Origin: Flexithrix dorotheae DSM 6795
Lineage (GTDB): Bacteria; Bacteroidota; Bacteroidia; Cytophagales; Flammeovirgaceae
Length of the DNA: 64,000 bases
Direction of reading: 5' to 3'
Assembly (NCBI RefSeq): GCF_000379765.1
Contig: NZ_KB903450.1
Location: 1 to 64,000 of the forward strand
Shown: positions 7,462-15,231 of the stretch, piece after piece
Layout: each line of letters begins with the position of its first letter
Numbering within the stretch: position 1 is the first letter of the stretch
Translations under genes and position numbers: made by a program
The notes under the pieces: model-generated
What the model saw: the letters and a program-made list of their open reading frames with translations, nothing else
The model's database searches: none
What the model was told of the DNA's origin: nothing

Positions 7462-8397
7462 TTATTTCTTGATAAACCTTTTGGTGACAGTTCCGTCTGT
7501 GGAAATGATTTTATAGAAATAAAGACCATTTTCAAGATCACTAATATCTAAATCCTGGGTATATGTTCCGGCCTGTTTTTCTTCATTTATTACTGATTTT
7601 ACAAGCTCTCCCTGCTTGTTATGAATAGTGATTGTGACATTCCCCGCTGTTTCAATTGCATATTCAATTTGAGTATTATCGGTTCCGGGGTTTGGGAAAA
7701 TTAAAATATTCTGGTTTGCCCGGTCTCTATCTCCTCTACCACCAAAAAAATCACTTTCTCCGTCCCACAGCAAAAACATTACATCCGACTTTTCCAGCAT
7801 CATCATTTTATGAGGCATTCCTGCATTCCTGCCACCAAATCTTTTCCCTCCTTTACGGCCTTCTCCACGATGATCACTACCATTTCCTCTCCCGTCTTTT
7901 CTCCTTTCTTCGATTTCATCCATGTCTTCTTTGTATTTTTCCAAAATGGCATGGATATCTTCCTGCCAGGTTTTTCTATTTTGTGCCAGATCAACCATTA
8001 TTTTATCGAAAGTGCCTTCATGATTATCCACAATGACCCAGGCTTTATCCATAAACTTCCGGTGTTCCTTCAGCATTTCTCTCCGTTCTAATAATTCTGC
8101 ATCAGAAAGCTCGTCAGATGATCGTTTTGCTCTCATTTCTCTAATCTTTTCTTTATCCGATTCCATTTGGGAACGGATGTTTTCAATTTGGTCCTTCTCA
8201 GCCGCAGAGAGTTCAACCTCCAATTGTGCCCTTTTTTCTTGGAGTACAGGTTTGATGTTTTCCTCGAAATAGGCTTTCAACTCTTCTTTTAATGCTTTTC
8301 GGTCGAATTGTTTTTGGGCTACTGAAGCGGCTACAGAGATAAGCATAATAAAAAATAAGCCTATTCCGATACTCTTCCTTTTCAATGCATTTTTCAT
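7462..8397 (-). CDS. Secreted coiled-coil protein with T9SS C-terminal sorting domain
   Basis: The 311-residue protein has a signal peptide (about 1-27, ending SVAASVAQ). A long, highly charged helical region follows (about 30-165; KQFDRKALKEELKAYFEENIKPVLQEKRAQLE, SAAEKDQIENIRSQM), recalling Spy/CpxP-like periplasmic helical proteins. Next come a Gly/Arg/His-rich linker (RRKDGRGNGSDHRGEGRKGG) and a C-terminal type A sorting domain (about 232-311) starting ILIFPNPGTDNTQIEY and ending NGLYFYKIISTDGTVTKRFIKK. The sorting domain predicts export across the outer membrane and surface attachment or release. No T9SS machinery genes are in the window. The function of the helical part is unknown. Confidence 0.85.
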   Translation of the reverse strand: MKNALKRKSIGIGLFFIMLISVAASVAQKQFDRKALKEELKAYFEENIKPVLQEKRAQLEVELSAAEKDQIENIRSQMESDKEKIREMRAKRSSDELSDAELLERREMLKEHRKFMDKAWVIVDNHEGTFDKIMVDLAQNRKTWQEDIHAILEKYKEDMDEIEERRKDGRGNGSDHRGEGRKGGKRFGGRNAGMPHKMMMLEKSDVMFLLWDGESDFFGGRGDRDRANQNILIFPNPGTDNTQIEYAIETAGNVTITIHNKQGELVKSVINEEKQAGTYTQDLDISDLENGLYFYKIISTDGTVTKRFIKK

Positions 8398-8572
8398 AAC
8401 TTAAAATATAGTTTTAGTTGTTGATTATTTAATTTCTGATATGGCTAAGGAAAGACGGTATTGGCAGATCGGGAAATATTTTCTACAAACAGGAGTGAAA
8501 TTTCAATGAAGTGAGAACTGACTAAAGTGGGACTTCCTTTTATATCAATTAAATGCAGAAATTTATCAACAA

Positions 8573-8607
8573 AAAAAGCCGGCATTCTGATGAAATGCCG
8601 GCTTTTT
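8573..8607 (-). terminator. Hairpin terminator of the 8624-10090 gene
   Basis: Perfect arms AAAAAGCCGGCATT (8573-8586) and AATGCCGGCTTTTT (8594-8607) around a 7-base loop, with a T run in the minus-strand direction. Confidence 0.9.
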
Positions 8608-8623
8608 GAGGTTTGAAAATGCA

Positions 8624-10090
8624 TTAACCTTTTACCTTGGAGAGTAATAAGGTTGTTTCTTGTAATTTTTTACTGTTGAAAGGATTATCTCCTTTAACCA
8701 CTATATTCAGGAAATAATTGCCATACCAGTAAGTGGCACTTACTAAACCAGTTGGGATGGCAAGGTTGCCATCTTTATCTGTATGTAAATTGTAATTTTC
8801 AAAGTCCAGAGAATGATTATTTAAATTTAACCGGTGAATATTGCCATTCAGGTTATTTAAAAATGCCATCGATTCTCCCTGATTAAAAACATGGTACCTT
8901 TTAAATTTTTTAGAAACCTCTTCGCTTTCTGGGATTAGGCTTTTCTCCCAATTAACTGCTCCATCTTCTGAAATGCTGGTAATGTTTAATTTTTTAATTT
9001 GATAACCCCCAATTTCCATCAGCCTTTCTGTAAAAACATCCATTCGGGTTTGTGTATAACTTAAGTTATTAATGGCCCAAACATTATTAAAACTGTAATT
9101 TGGATCGGAGTAAATCCGGGGAGTTTGAGGTAAGCCTTTCGAATAAACAAAATCATAGTTTTCGGTAATAATCATGATTTTATTCCTGATAGTAAAGACA
9201 CGGTTGATGGAGGTGTAGTTTTTCAATTGTTCTTTATCCTGAAAGGGGTAATATTTTGTTTCGTTTCCATCGAGATGATGATAAAAATAACCAAGTGCTT
9301 TGGTAGAATTCTTTCCGGTATAAGTACCTACAATTATTTTACGATTGTTTTGTAATTCCACAAATTCCGCCTCCAGAAACTTATGCTTGTGTTGGGGAAT
9401 TATCAACTCATCTGCTAAACCCTTACCTTTTGCATCAAAAGAACGTATGGTCATTTCTGTTTTTTTAGGATGTATGTGTGCTAAAGTAGCATGTACCGTA
9501 TGGGTAGATTGATGCACAGCCAGACTTTTTATGATGCTTCCACTTCTACCCAGGTTGGTGTTAAGCAATTTGCTTCCTTTTGTTTCAAGGTCGAGTTGAA
9601 ATAACACAGATTTTCTATATTGGGCACCAACTAAAAATACCTTTCCCTGTAAAACTTCCATATCATAAAACATGACATTTGGCAAAGTGAAAAAAGTAGT
9701 TTGTTTCACTTTGCCATTTCCCGGAGTCACTTTTATGACATCAAACTGTTTTTCCCCAACGGTGGAATAAACCATAAATAATTCCTCTCCATCGAATTTG
9801 TACTGGGCAAGTTCAAATTTCTTATTGATAAAAATGGAAGATGTCCACCGTTTGGCAAAATGCTTATCAAACCGATTGATAATCAGTTCTCTTTCCTTGG
9901 CATTTTTCAGTTCCCTATTTTCCTGAACAATGATGATTCCGAAGCTATCCACAGGCACAGGGATGGTTTGGATATTATTTGGGGCAATGTTTATTTCAAC
10001 TTTACCTTTGTTTTGGGCGGTTAATATTGTACTGGAAAAAGCACAAAATAAAACCATTAAGATTTTAAATGCAGGTTTAAAAAATTTCAT
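8624..10090 (-). CDS. Secreted hypothetical protein, possibly beta-propeller-like
   Basis: The 488-residue product has a signal peptide (about 1-25, ending STILTAQ). The rest is regularly spaced short beta strands with hydrophobic and aromatic positions (FLVGAQYRKSVLFQLDLETKG, KIIVGTYTGKNSTKALGYFYHHLDG), compatible with a propeller-like fold, but no named repeat is recognisable. There is no lipobox, no T9SS tail and no catalytic motif. It is transcribed alone, with its own terminator. Similar secreted proteins of unknown function are frequent in Cytophagales. Confidence 0.7.
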   Translation of the reverse strand: MKFFKPAFKILMVLFCAFSSTILTAQNKGKVEINIAPNNIQTIPVPVDSFGIIIVQENRELKNAKERELIINRFDKHFAKRWTSSIFINKKFELAQYKFDGEELFMVYSTVGEKQFDVIKVTPGNGKVKQTTFFTLPNVMFYDMEVLQGKVFLVGAQYRKSVLFQLDLETKGSKLLNTNLGRSGSIIKSLAVHQSTHTVHATLAHIHPKKTEMTIRSFDAKGKGLADELIIPQHKHKFLEAEFVELQNNRKIIVGTYTGKNSTKALGYFYHHLDGNETKYYPFQDKEQLKNYTSINRVFTIRNKIMIITENYDFVYSKGLPQTPRIYSDPNYSFNNVWAINNLSYTQTRMDVFTERLMEIGGYQIKKLNITSISEDGAVNWEKSLIPESEEVSKKFKRYHVFNQGESMAFLNNLNGNIHRLNLNNHSLDFENYNLHTDKDGNLAIPTGLVSATYWYGNYFLNIVVKGDNPFNSKKLQETTLLLSKVKG

Positions 10091-10261
10091 GAAGTATTTG
10101 TCTGTTTTGTTAGTTTGGTAACTAAAAGCACAAATACTTTAAATCATATGTGAGGAAAATTACTGAGTGGAAATTGTAAAGTAATAAAACCGTAAAAAGT
10201 TAAAAGATAATTCCGGTTAAGCGACATTTTTTTAATGTAAGGAAAAATTAAATGGTGATTT

Positions 10262-10951
10262 TTATTGCTCCAAATCCCCTTTTTTATTTAGCCATTTGAG
10301 CCCTTCTTTCATGCTTAAAGGTTTTAATTCATGGGTTTCAATAAATTGAATCACAGATTCAGGGTCAGTCTTTGAATATTCCCTTAAAGCCCATCCAATA
10401 GCTTTTTTTATGAAGAATTCATTGGAATCAGATTGGATATGGCAATAGGAAAAAAGCTTTTGCTTATCTGTGTTTTTCTTAAATTTTAATTGGAATAAAA
10501 GAGCAGTTCGATTGATCCACATATTTTCATCCTCAATCCAATTGTTCATTTCTGAAGAAATAGCCGGGTGTTTTTTAGCCAATCCACCGACCAGGTGGGA
10601 GGCAATAAAATCTACTGTATCCCACCAGGAATGCGTAGTGATCAAGAATTTGCAAAGAGCCAGGTGTTCAGGTAAAAGATGCTTTTGGTATTTCTCCATA
10701 AATTCGATGGCAAAATAATGGAATTCCCGCTGAGGCTGTTGGTAGGCATTTCTGATGATATCTTTCATTTGATTAAAAGGAGGTAAACCTTCTGCTTTCA
10801 GGTAAATTTTTATTATTGATTTCCTTTCCGGAGCGGTTAATCCATAAAATTCAAACTGATTCTTAAGATATTTTTTTTGAAAAACGGCTTTTTCCGTATT
10901 TGTATGATTTTCGAATAAAACTTGTAACTTTTTTAGAAAGGGATGGAGCAT
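10262..10951 (-). CDS. DNA alkylation repair enzyme, AlkD family
   Basis: The 229-residue all-helical protein has the HEAT-like repeat pattern of AlkD DNA glycosylases, which remove positively charged alkylated bases such as N3- and N7-alkylpurines. The active-site block SWWDTVDFIASHLVG (about 108-122) supplies the Trp and Asp; R148 (MWINRTALL) and W187 (AIGWALREYSK) fall where the family has its DNA-contacting Arg and Trp. All key residues are present, so it should be active. It is a single gene with short gaps on both sides, and no regulatory site is obvious. Confidence 0.9.
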   Translation of the reverse strand: MLHPFLKKLQVLFENHTNTEKAVFQKKYLKNQFEFYGLTAPERKSIIKIYLKAEGLPPFNQMKDIIRNAYQQPQREFHYFAIEFMEKYQKHLLPEHLALCKFLITTHSWWDTVDFIASHLVGGLAKKHPAISSEMNNWIEDENMWINRTALLFQLKFKKNTDKQKLFSYCHIQSDSNEFFIKKAIGWALREYSKTDPESVIQFIETHELKPLSMKEGLKWLNKKGDLEQ

Positions 10952-11096
10952 AAAATTTTAAGGGATTGATATTATTCAAATTAATTTGTTGGATTTAAAA
11001 GGACAATTATTTCAGAAAAAATAATAAAAATCGTAAATTCTTATAAATTTTTCCTTTTACAGCTTTTAAGGGTTTTAAACTATTTTTGAATCAGAA

Positions 11097-12005
11097 TTGA
11101 TTTCTATCACCAGTTTAACTATAAACACATTGAAATTAGCAATAAGCCACACACCTCTCCAGAAAGTCGAAGATCCTGAGATTGCGGATTTTGGAGTAAA
11201 TCTATATGTCAAAAGGGAGGACCTTATCCACCCGACAGTTTCAGGGAATAAGTGGAGAAAGTTAAAATATAACCTGGAACAGGCCAGGAAAGAAGGGTTT
11301 GATCAAATTCTCACTTATGGTGGGGCTTATTCTAATCACATCTATGCAACTGCTTCAGCCGGGAAATTATTCGATATCAAATCCATTGGTGTAATCAGGG
11401 GTGAACCACATGAACCACTTAATGATACTCTTAGTTTTGCCAAATCCTGTGGAATGCGCCTTCACTATATGGACCGGGAGAAATACCGGCAAAAAAATCT
11501 GGCTTCAGTGATTGGAGAATTAAAAGAAAGGTTTGGTAAATTTTATCTCATTCCCGAAGGAGGCTCCAATGCGCTGGCGGTAAAAGGCTGTGCAGAAATT
11601 GTGGCTGATATCGATCAGGATTTCGATTACATTTGTTGCGCCTGTGGCACAGGTGGTACTTTGGCGGGAATAATTGCAGGGCTTCATCATCAGAAAAAAG
11701 CTTTGGGCTTTGCCGCTTTGAAAGGGGCTGGCTTTTTGAAAGACGAGGTAAGTAATTTAATACTTCTGTATAATCAAACTATATACAAGAATTGGGATAT
11801 CAATATGGATTACCATTTTGGTGGTTATGCCAAATCTGGCTCTGATCTACAGGAGTTTATGAAAAAGTTTGAAAAGCATAACAAAATCCCTCTGGAGTTT
11901 ATTTATACCGGGAAAATGATGTTTGGTATTTATGATTTAATAAAGAAAGGATTTTTCAAATCAGGTGAGACTATAATTGCCATTCATACCGGAGGAATTA
12001 GATGA
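11097..12005 (+). CDS. PLP-dependent ACC deaminase / D-cysteine desulfhydrase family enzyme
   Basis: The 302-residue protein is a fold-type II PLP enzyme. Residues about 15-60 give HTPLQKV...VYVKREDL-type N-terminus and SGNKWRKLKYNL, where K52 should bind PLP. TYGGAYSNHIYATA and the phosphate-binding ACGTGGTLAGI match 1-aminocyclopropane-1-carboxylate deaminase and D-cysteine desulfhydrase relatives. Substrate cannot be decided; in Bacteroidota, D-cysteine or related amino acids are more likely than ACC. The only standard start is TTG at 11097: an in-frame stop lies at 11076-11078 and the first in-frame ATG is deep inside the conserved region. Slightly short for the family (about 325-340). 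Confidence 0.88.
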   Translation: MISITSLTINTLKLAISHTPLQKVEDPEIADFGVNLYVKREDLIHPTVSGNKWRKLKYNLEQARKEGFDQILTYGGAYSNHIYATASAGKLFDIKSIGVIRGEPHEPLNDTLSFAKSCGMRLHYMDREKYRQKNLASVIGELKERFGKFYLIPEGGSNALAVKGCAEIVADIDQDFDYICCACGTGGTLAGIIAGLHHQKKALGFAALKGAGFLKDEVSNLILLYNQTIYKNWDINMDYHFGGYAKSGSDLQEFMKKFEKHNKIPLEFIYTGKMMFGIYDLIKKGFFKSGETIIAIHTGGIR

Positions 12006-12135
12006 TAAAAATTTTCCTGGTTAAAACGGATTGCGGTGCATAGTTCCCATGACAAGCAATTTCCAGATGAAAGATCATGCTGAGCCCTATTAATTTGTAT
12101 TATAGGATCACTGCAATTGTTACATTCAGAATTTT

Positions 12136-13938
12136 TCAAACAATTCCCAATCCTTCCATTAATTTGCTTGCACTAAAACTTTGGCAAACACCATCATGAA
12201 GTTTGTGATCAAAAGATAGCTTATTATCCTTTATACTGCAGTTAAAACTCTTATTGATAATTTGTTCCGGATATTCATTTGAAAGTTCACTAAGCGACAA
12301 ATCGTGTGTGGATAAAAGCCCAAAGCAGTTCTGTTCCACCAGTTTTTTGATAATGGTTTTTACCCCATAATGCCTGTCATGAGAATTGGTGCCTTTTAAA
12401 ACTTCATCCATTAAATAGAAGACATTTTCTCCTGTGGCGATTTCCGAGAGTAGCATTTTTATTCGCTTCAGCTCTGCATAAAACCCCGAAGTATGCTCTT
12501 CGAGTGAATCCTGGGTTCTCATGCTGGTAAATACATTAAATAATGATAATTCCAGTTTTTTTGCAGCAACAGGGGCTCCGGCAAATGCCAAAACTGCATT
12601 TACACCCAATGTCCTTAAAAATGTACTTTTCCCCGACATATTTGAGCCGGTAATCATAATGATTTTCCCTTGTCCTGTCAGGCGAAAATCATTGGAAACC
12701 CGCTCTTTTTTGGGAATTAAAGGATGACCAAGGTATTCTGCTTTATAAGCATATTCCTCACTGCTGATAAGCGGCATTACGTATTCAGGATTGGCATAGG
12801 CAAAACCAGCAAGGCTGCTCAGTGCATCAAATTCGGCAATTGCCTCCATCCAGACTTTTAGATTTTCCTGGTTATAGGATCTCCATCTCTCCAGTCTTAT
12901 CGCCCAGAAAAGTTCAAAAAGTAAAACCACATTTACAGTTACATAAAAATAAGCGTTTTCCCTGGCTTCCAGATTGGTTAAAACCCGGCTTAATTTTTTG
13001 ATTAAATCAGATGTTTTATATTTCTCCAGGGAAAGCAAATGCTGTAGGTTTTTTAATTTTCCTGACTTAAATTCATTATCCTCAATTACTTCAATCAGCT
13101 TTACAAAAGTTTTCAGAGTTTTAGCACTTTTCACAGTCTCCTCACAAAGCGCAGAAACTCCCTTTCGGATTTTACCTAAAATAGAGAAGTTGACCAGAAG
13201 TGGACCAATCCATAAGATTTCAGGGGCATCATCCAGTAAAAAGTATAAAGTTATTAAGGCTACCGTAATTACCGGCAAAAAATAGGAGGCTACAACCAGC
13301 AGTTGGTTATTAGAAAAGTGGGGTTTTTCATTCACCCATGCAATTAGTTTCTCCAATTCTTTTCCATCTCTTATGCCAAATACCCCTTTGGCTTGAAAAT
13401 CCTGCCTCAATTCTGGTTGATCCGCAAGTTCTTTAACACTTTCCTGCCTTGCATAAATATCATTTATTTCACTTTTGGATTTTAACCATTTAGCTAATTC
13501 CTCAGTTCCAGGACTGGTGGAAGTCCTGTTAATTAACTGGAAGAGGGAATTATGACCAAAAATATCCAGGTCACCAGAGTAATTGTGTTGTTGATTTTGG
13601 AATTCCGCACCATCATTTTCAATTTTCGAAAAATTTCCTTCAAGCCTGTGGATTTCTTCCTTATTTATCTGCACCAAATTTTGGAAATAATCCCGCTCAA
13701 ACCTTATCTGATTATGTTTTTTAATTAATAAGGCAAAAGAAAACCCTGAAACAACCAGGGTAGTAAATACTAGAAATGCTTCTCTTTCATTGGCAAGGTA
13801 AACTATAAGCACCAAAGCGAGAATAAAGAAAATCGTTCTTATCGTGGAAAAAAGATTAAAGGCAGATTGCTTTTCCTGGGCTGTTTTCTGAAAACTGACA
13901 ATATTTTCCTGAAAAAAAACTAAAGGATTTTTGGGCAT
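12136..13938 (-). CDS. Membrane-anchored MutS-family ATPase
   Basis: The 600-residue protein ends in a MutS domain V ATPase: Walker A GSNMSGKSTFL (about 432-442), the MutS loop TSMRTQDSLEEHTSGFYAELKRI, Walker B FYLMDEVLKGTNSHDR and LLSTHDLS. Before it lies a core/lever region but no mismatch-recognition domain I and no Phe-x-Glu motif. It has hydrophobic helices at about 33-50 and 54-72 and another pair at about 212-250, so it is predicted to be membrane-bound. It is therefore unlikely to be the replication mismatch sensor. Such MutS-like proteins are recurrent in Bacteroidota, without a firm role. Confidence 0.85.
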   Translation of the reverse strand: MPKNPLVFFQENIVSFQKTAQEKQSAFNLFSTIRTIFFILALVLIVYLANEREAFLVFTTLVVSGFSFALLIKKHNQIRFERDYFQNLVQINKEEIHRLEGNFSKIENDGAEFQNQQHNYSGDLDIFGHNSLFQLINRTSTSPGTEELAKWLKSKSEINDIYARQESVKELADQPELRQDFQAKGVFGIRDGKELEKLIAWVNEKPHFSNNQLLVVASYFLPVITVALITLYFLLDDAPEILWIGPLLVNFSILGKIRKGVSALCEETVKSAKTLKTFVKLIEVIEDNEFKSGKLKNLQHLLSLEKYKTSDLIKKLSRVLTNLEARENAYFYVTVNVVLLFELFWAIRLERWRSYNQENLKVWMEAIAEFDALSSLAGFAYANPEYVMPLISSEEYAYKAEYLGHPLIPKKERVSNDFRLTGQGKIIMITGSNMSGKSTFLRTLGVNAVLAFAGAPVAAKKLELSLFNVFTSMRTQDSLEEHTSGFYAELKRIKMLLSEIATGENVFYLMDEVLKGTNSHDRHYGVKTIIKKLVEQNCFGLLSTHDLSLSELSNEYPEQIINKSFNCSIKDNKLSFDHKLHDGVCQSFSASKLMEGLGIV

Positions 13939-13981
13939 TATTTGAAAATGTTGATTAAATGGTTAATTCCTCCTCATCTTT

Positions 13982-13989
13982 CAAAGTTA
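13982..13989 (-). promoter_or_regulatory. -7 box for the MutS-like gene
   Basis: The minus strand reads TAACTTTG, an exact TAnnTTTG match about 45 bases before the start codon. The nearest TTTG upstream is 25 bases away, longer than usual. Confidence 0.4.
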
Positions 13990-14081
13990 ATGATTTTTAA
14001 ACATTAAAATTTAGCAAAATTAAAGGTAGTAAAGTTGAAAAAACACTTATAGAAAACAGATGATTAATTTTTTATCCTTTC

Positions 14082-14993
14082 TTAATTGAGCAGGTCACTA
14101 AGTGCTCCGTTTAAACTTGGATAACCGAAAGTGAACCCAGCTGCTTCAATTTTTTTACTGGAAACTTTACTACCCTTTAGCACAATCTCACTCATTTCCC
14201 CCAACAATATTTTCAGGGCTATTCCGGGAACATTAATTGGAAAAACCGGACGTTTCAGGGTTTTGGCAATTGAGGCTACCATTTCTTCATTGGTAACCGG
14301 GGATGGGGCCACGCCATTATAAACTCCTTCCATACTTTCATCTTCCACTGCCTTTAGAAAAATTTTGCAAAGATCATCGATATGTATCCACGACATATAT
14401 TGCTCCCCTGAACCCAGAGGGCTTCCTACAAAAAATTTAACAGGTGTCATCAGTTCTTTTAAAGCCCCTCCTTTTTCACTCAGTACTACACCAATTCTTA
14501 TGATAGTTGTCCTAATTCCAAGAGATTTGATTTGCAGGCTTTCTTCTTCCCATTTTTCACAAACCTTAGCCAGGAAGTCATTCCCTAATGAAGCACTTTC
14601 ATCAATAAGTTGATCTCCAGTATACCCATAGTAGCCTATTCCGGAGGCAGATATAAACCCTTTTAATTGCTTATCCGAGTTTTTTATACCATCAAAGAGT
14701 AATCTGGCAGTTTCCTGACGGCTTTTTAGAATTACCTTTTTCCTTGAATCCGTCCAGCGGCTATCAGCTACACTTGCTCCTGCTAAATGAATAATATAAT
14801 CAGCGGAATCAATAGCTTCCTGATCGATTTCGCCTTTCGATGGATCCCAATGGTAATAATTTATCGATCCATCTCCCTGCTTTTTAGAGCGGGAAAGGTA
14901 GCTGACCCCATGGCCTTTTTCCAAAAGAAGTTCGGTTAGTCTTGAACCGATGAGGCCGGTTCCTCCTGTTATCAAAATGTTAATTTTTGACAT
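14082..14993 (-). CDS. TIGR01777-family epimerase (NAD-dependent epimerase-like)
   Basis: The 303-residue protein has a Rossmann start ILITGGTGLIGSRLTELLLEKGH (NAD(P) binding), then the family features SADYIIHLAGASVADSRW, SRQETARLL, SASGIGYYG (with the active-site Tyr) and EGVYNGVAPSPVTNEEMVA. The C-terminal block is the DUF1731-like end (LLGEMSEIVLKGSKVSSKKIEAAGF). Length and motifs match the YfcH/TIGR01777 group, whose substrate is generally unknown. It is a single gene on the minus strand, next to but apart from the MutS-like gene. Confidence 0.92.
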   Translation of the reverse strand: MSKINILITGGTGLIGSRLTELLLEKGHGVSYLSRSKKQGDGSINYYHWDPSKGEIDQEAIDSADYIIHLAGASVADSRWTDSRKKVILKSRQETARLLFDGIKNSDKQLKGFISASGIGYYGYTGDQLIDESASLGNDFLAKVCEKWEEESLQIKSLGIRTTIIRIGVVLSEKGGALKELMTPVKFFVGSPLGSGEQYMSWIHIDDLCKIFLKAVEDESMEGVYNGVAPSPVTNEEMVASIAKTLKRPVFPINVPGIALKILLGEMSEIVLKGSKVSSKKIEAAGFTFGYPSLNGALSDLLN

Positions 14994-15231
14994 AGCTTAA
15001 GATTTCATTTGTCATTTGGTAAACCTTTAAAATATCAAAATCGTTTTCATTTTAATATTGAAAGGTCTAATTTAAATTGGTGTAGTGTTTAACTTGTTGA
15101 ATTATAGTGTTTTAAGTTAATTGTTTTTTAGCGCTCATTTTTGGAATCTCCAATTTACAGACTTAATTCTTTTAAGATAGATAATTTTAAAATAACCATT
15201 TGAAAGGTGAATTCATTTCATCTCCAAACGC

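Noticed and set aside
7656-8036. 126-codon frame opposite the T9SS cargo
   Set aside because: Shadow frame created by the repetitive charged coding region.
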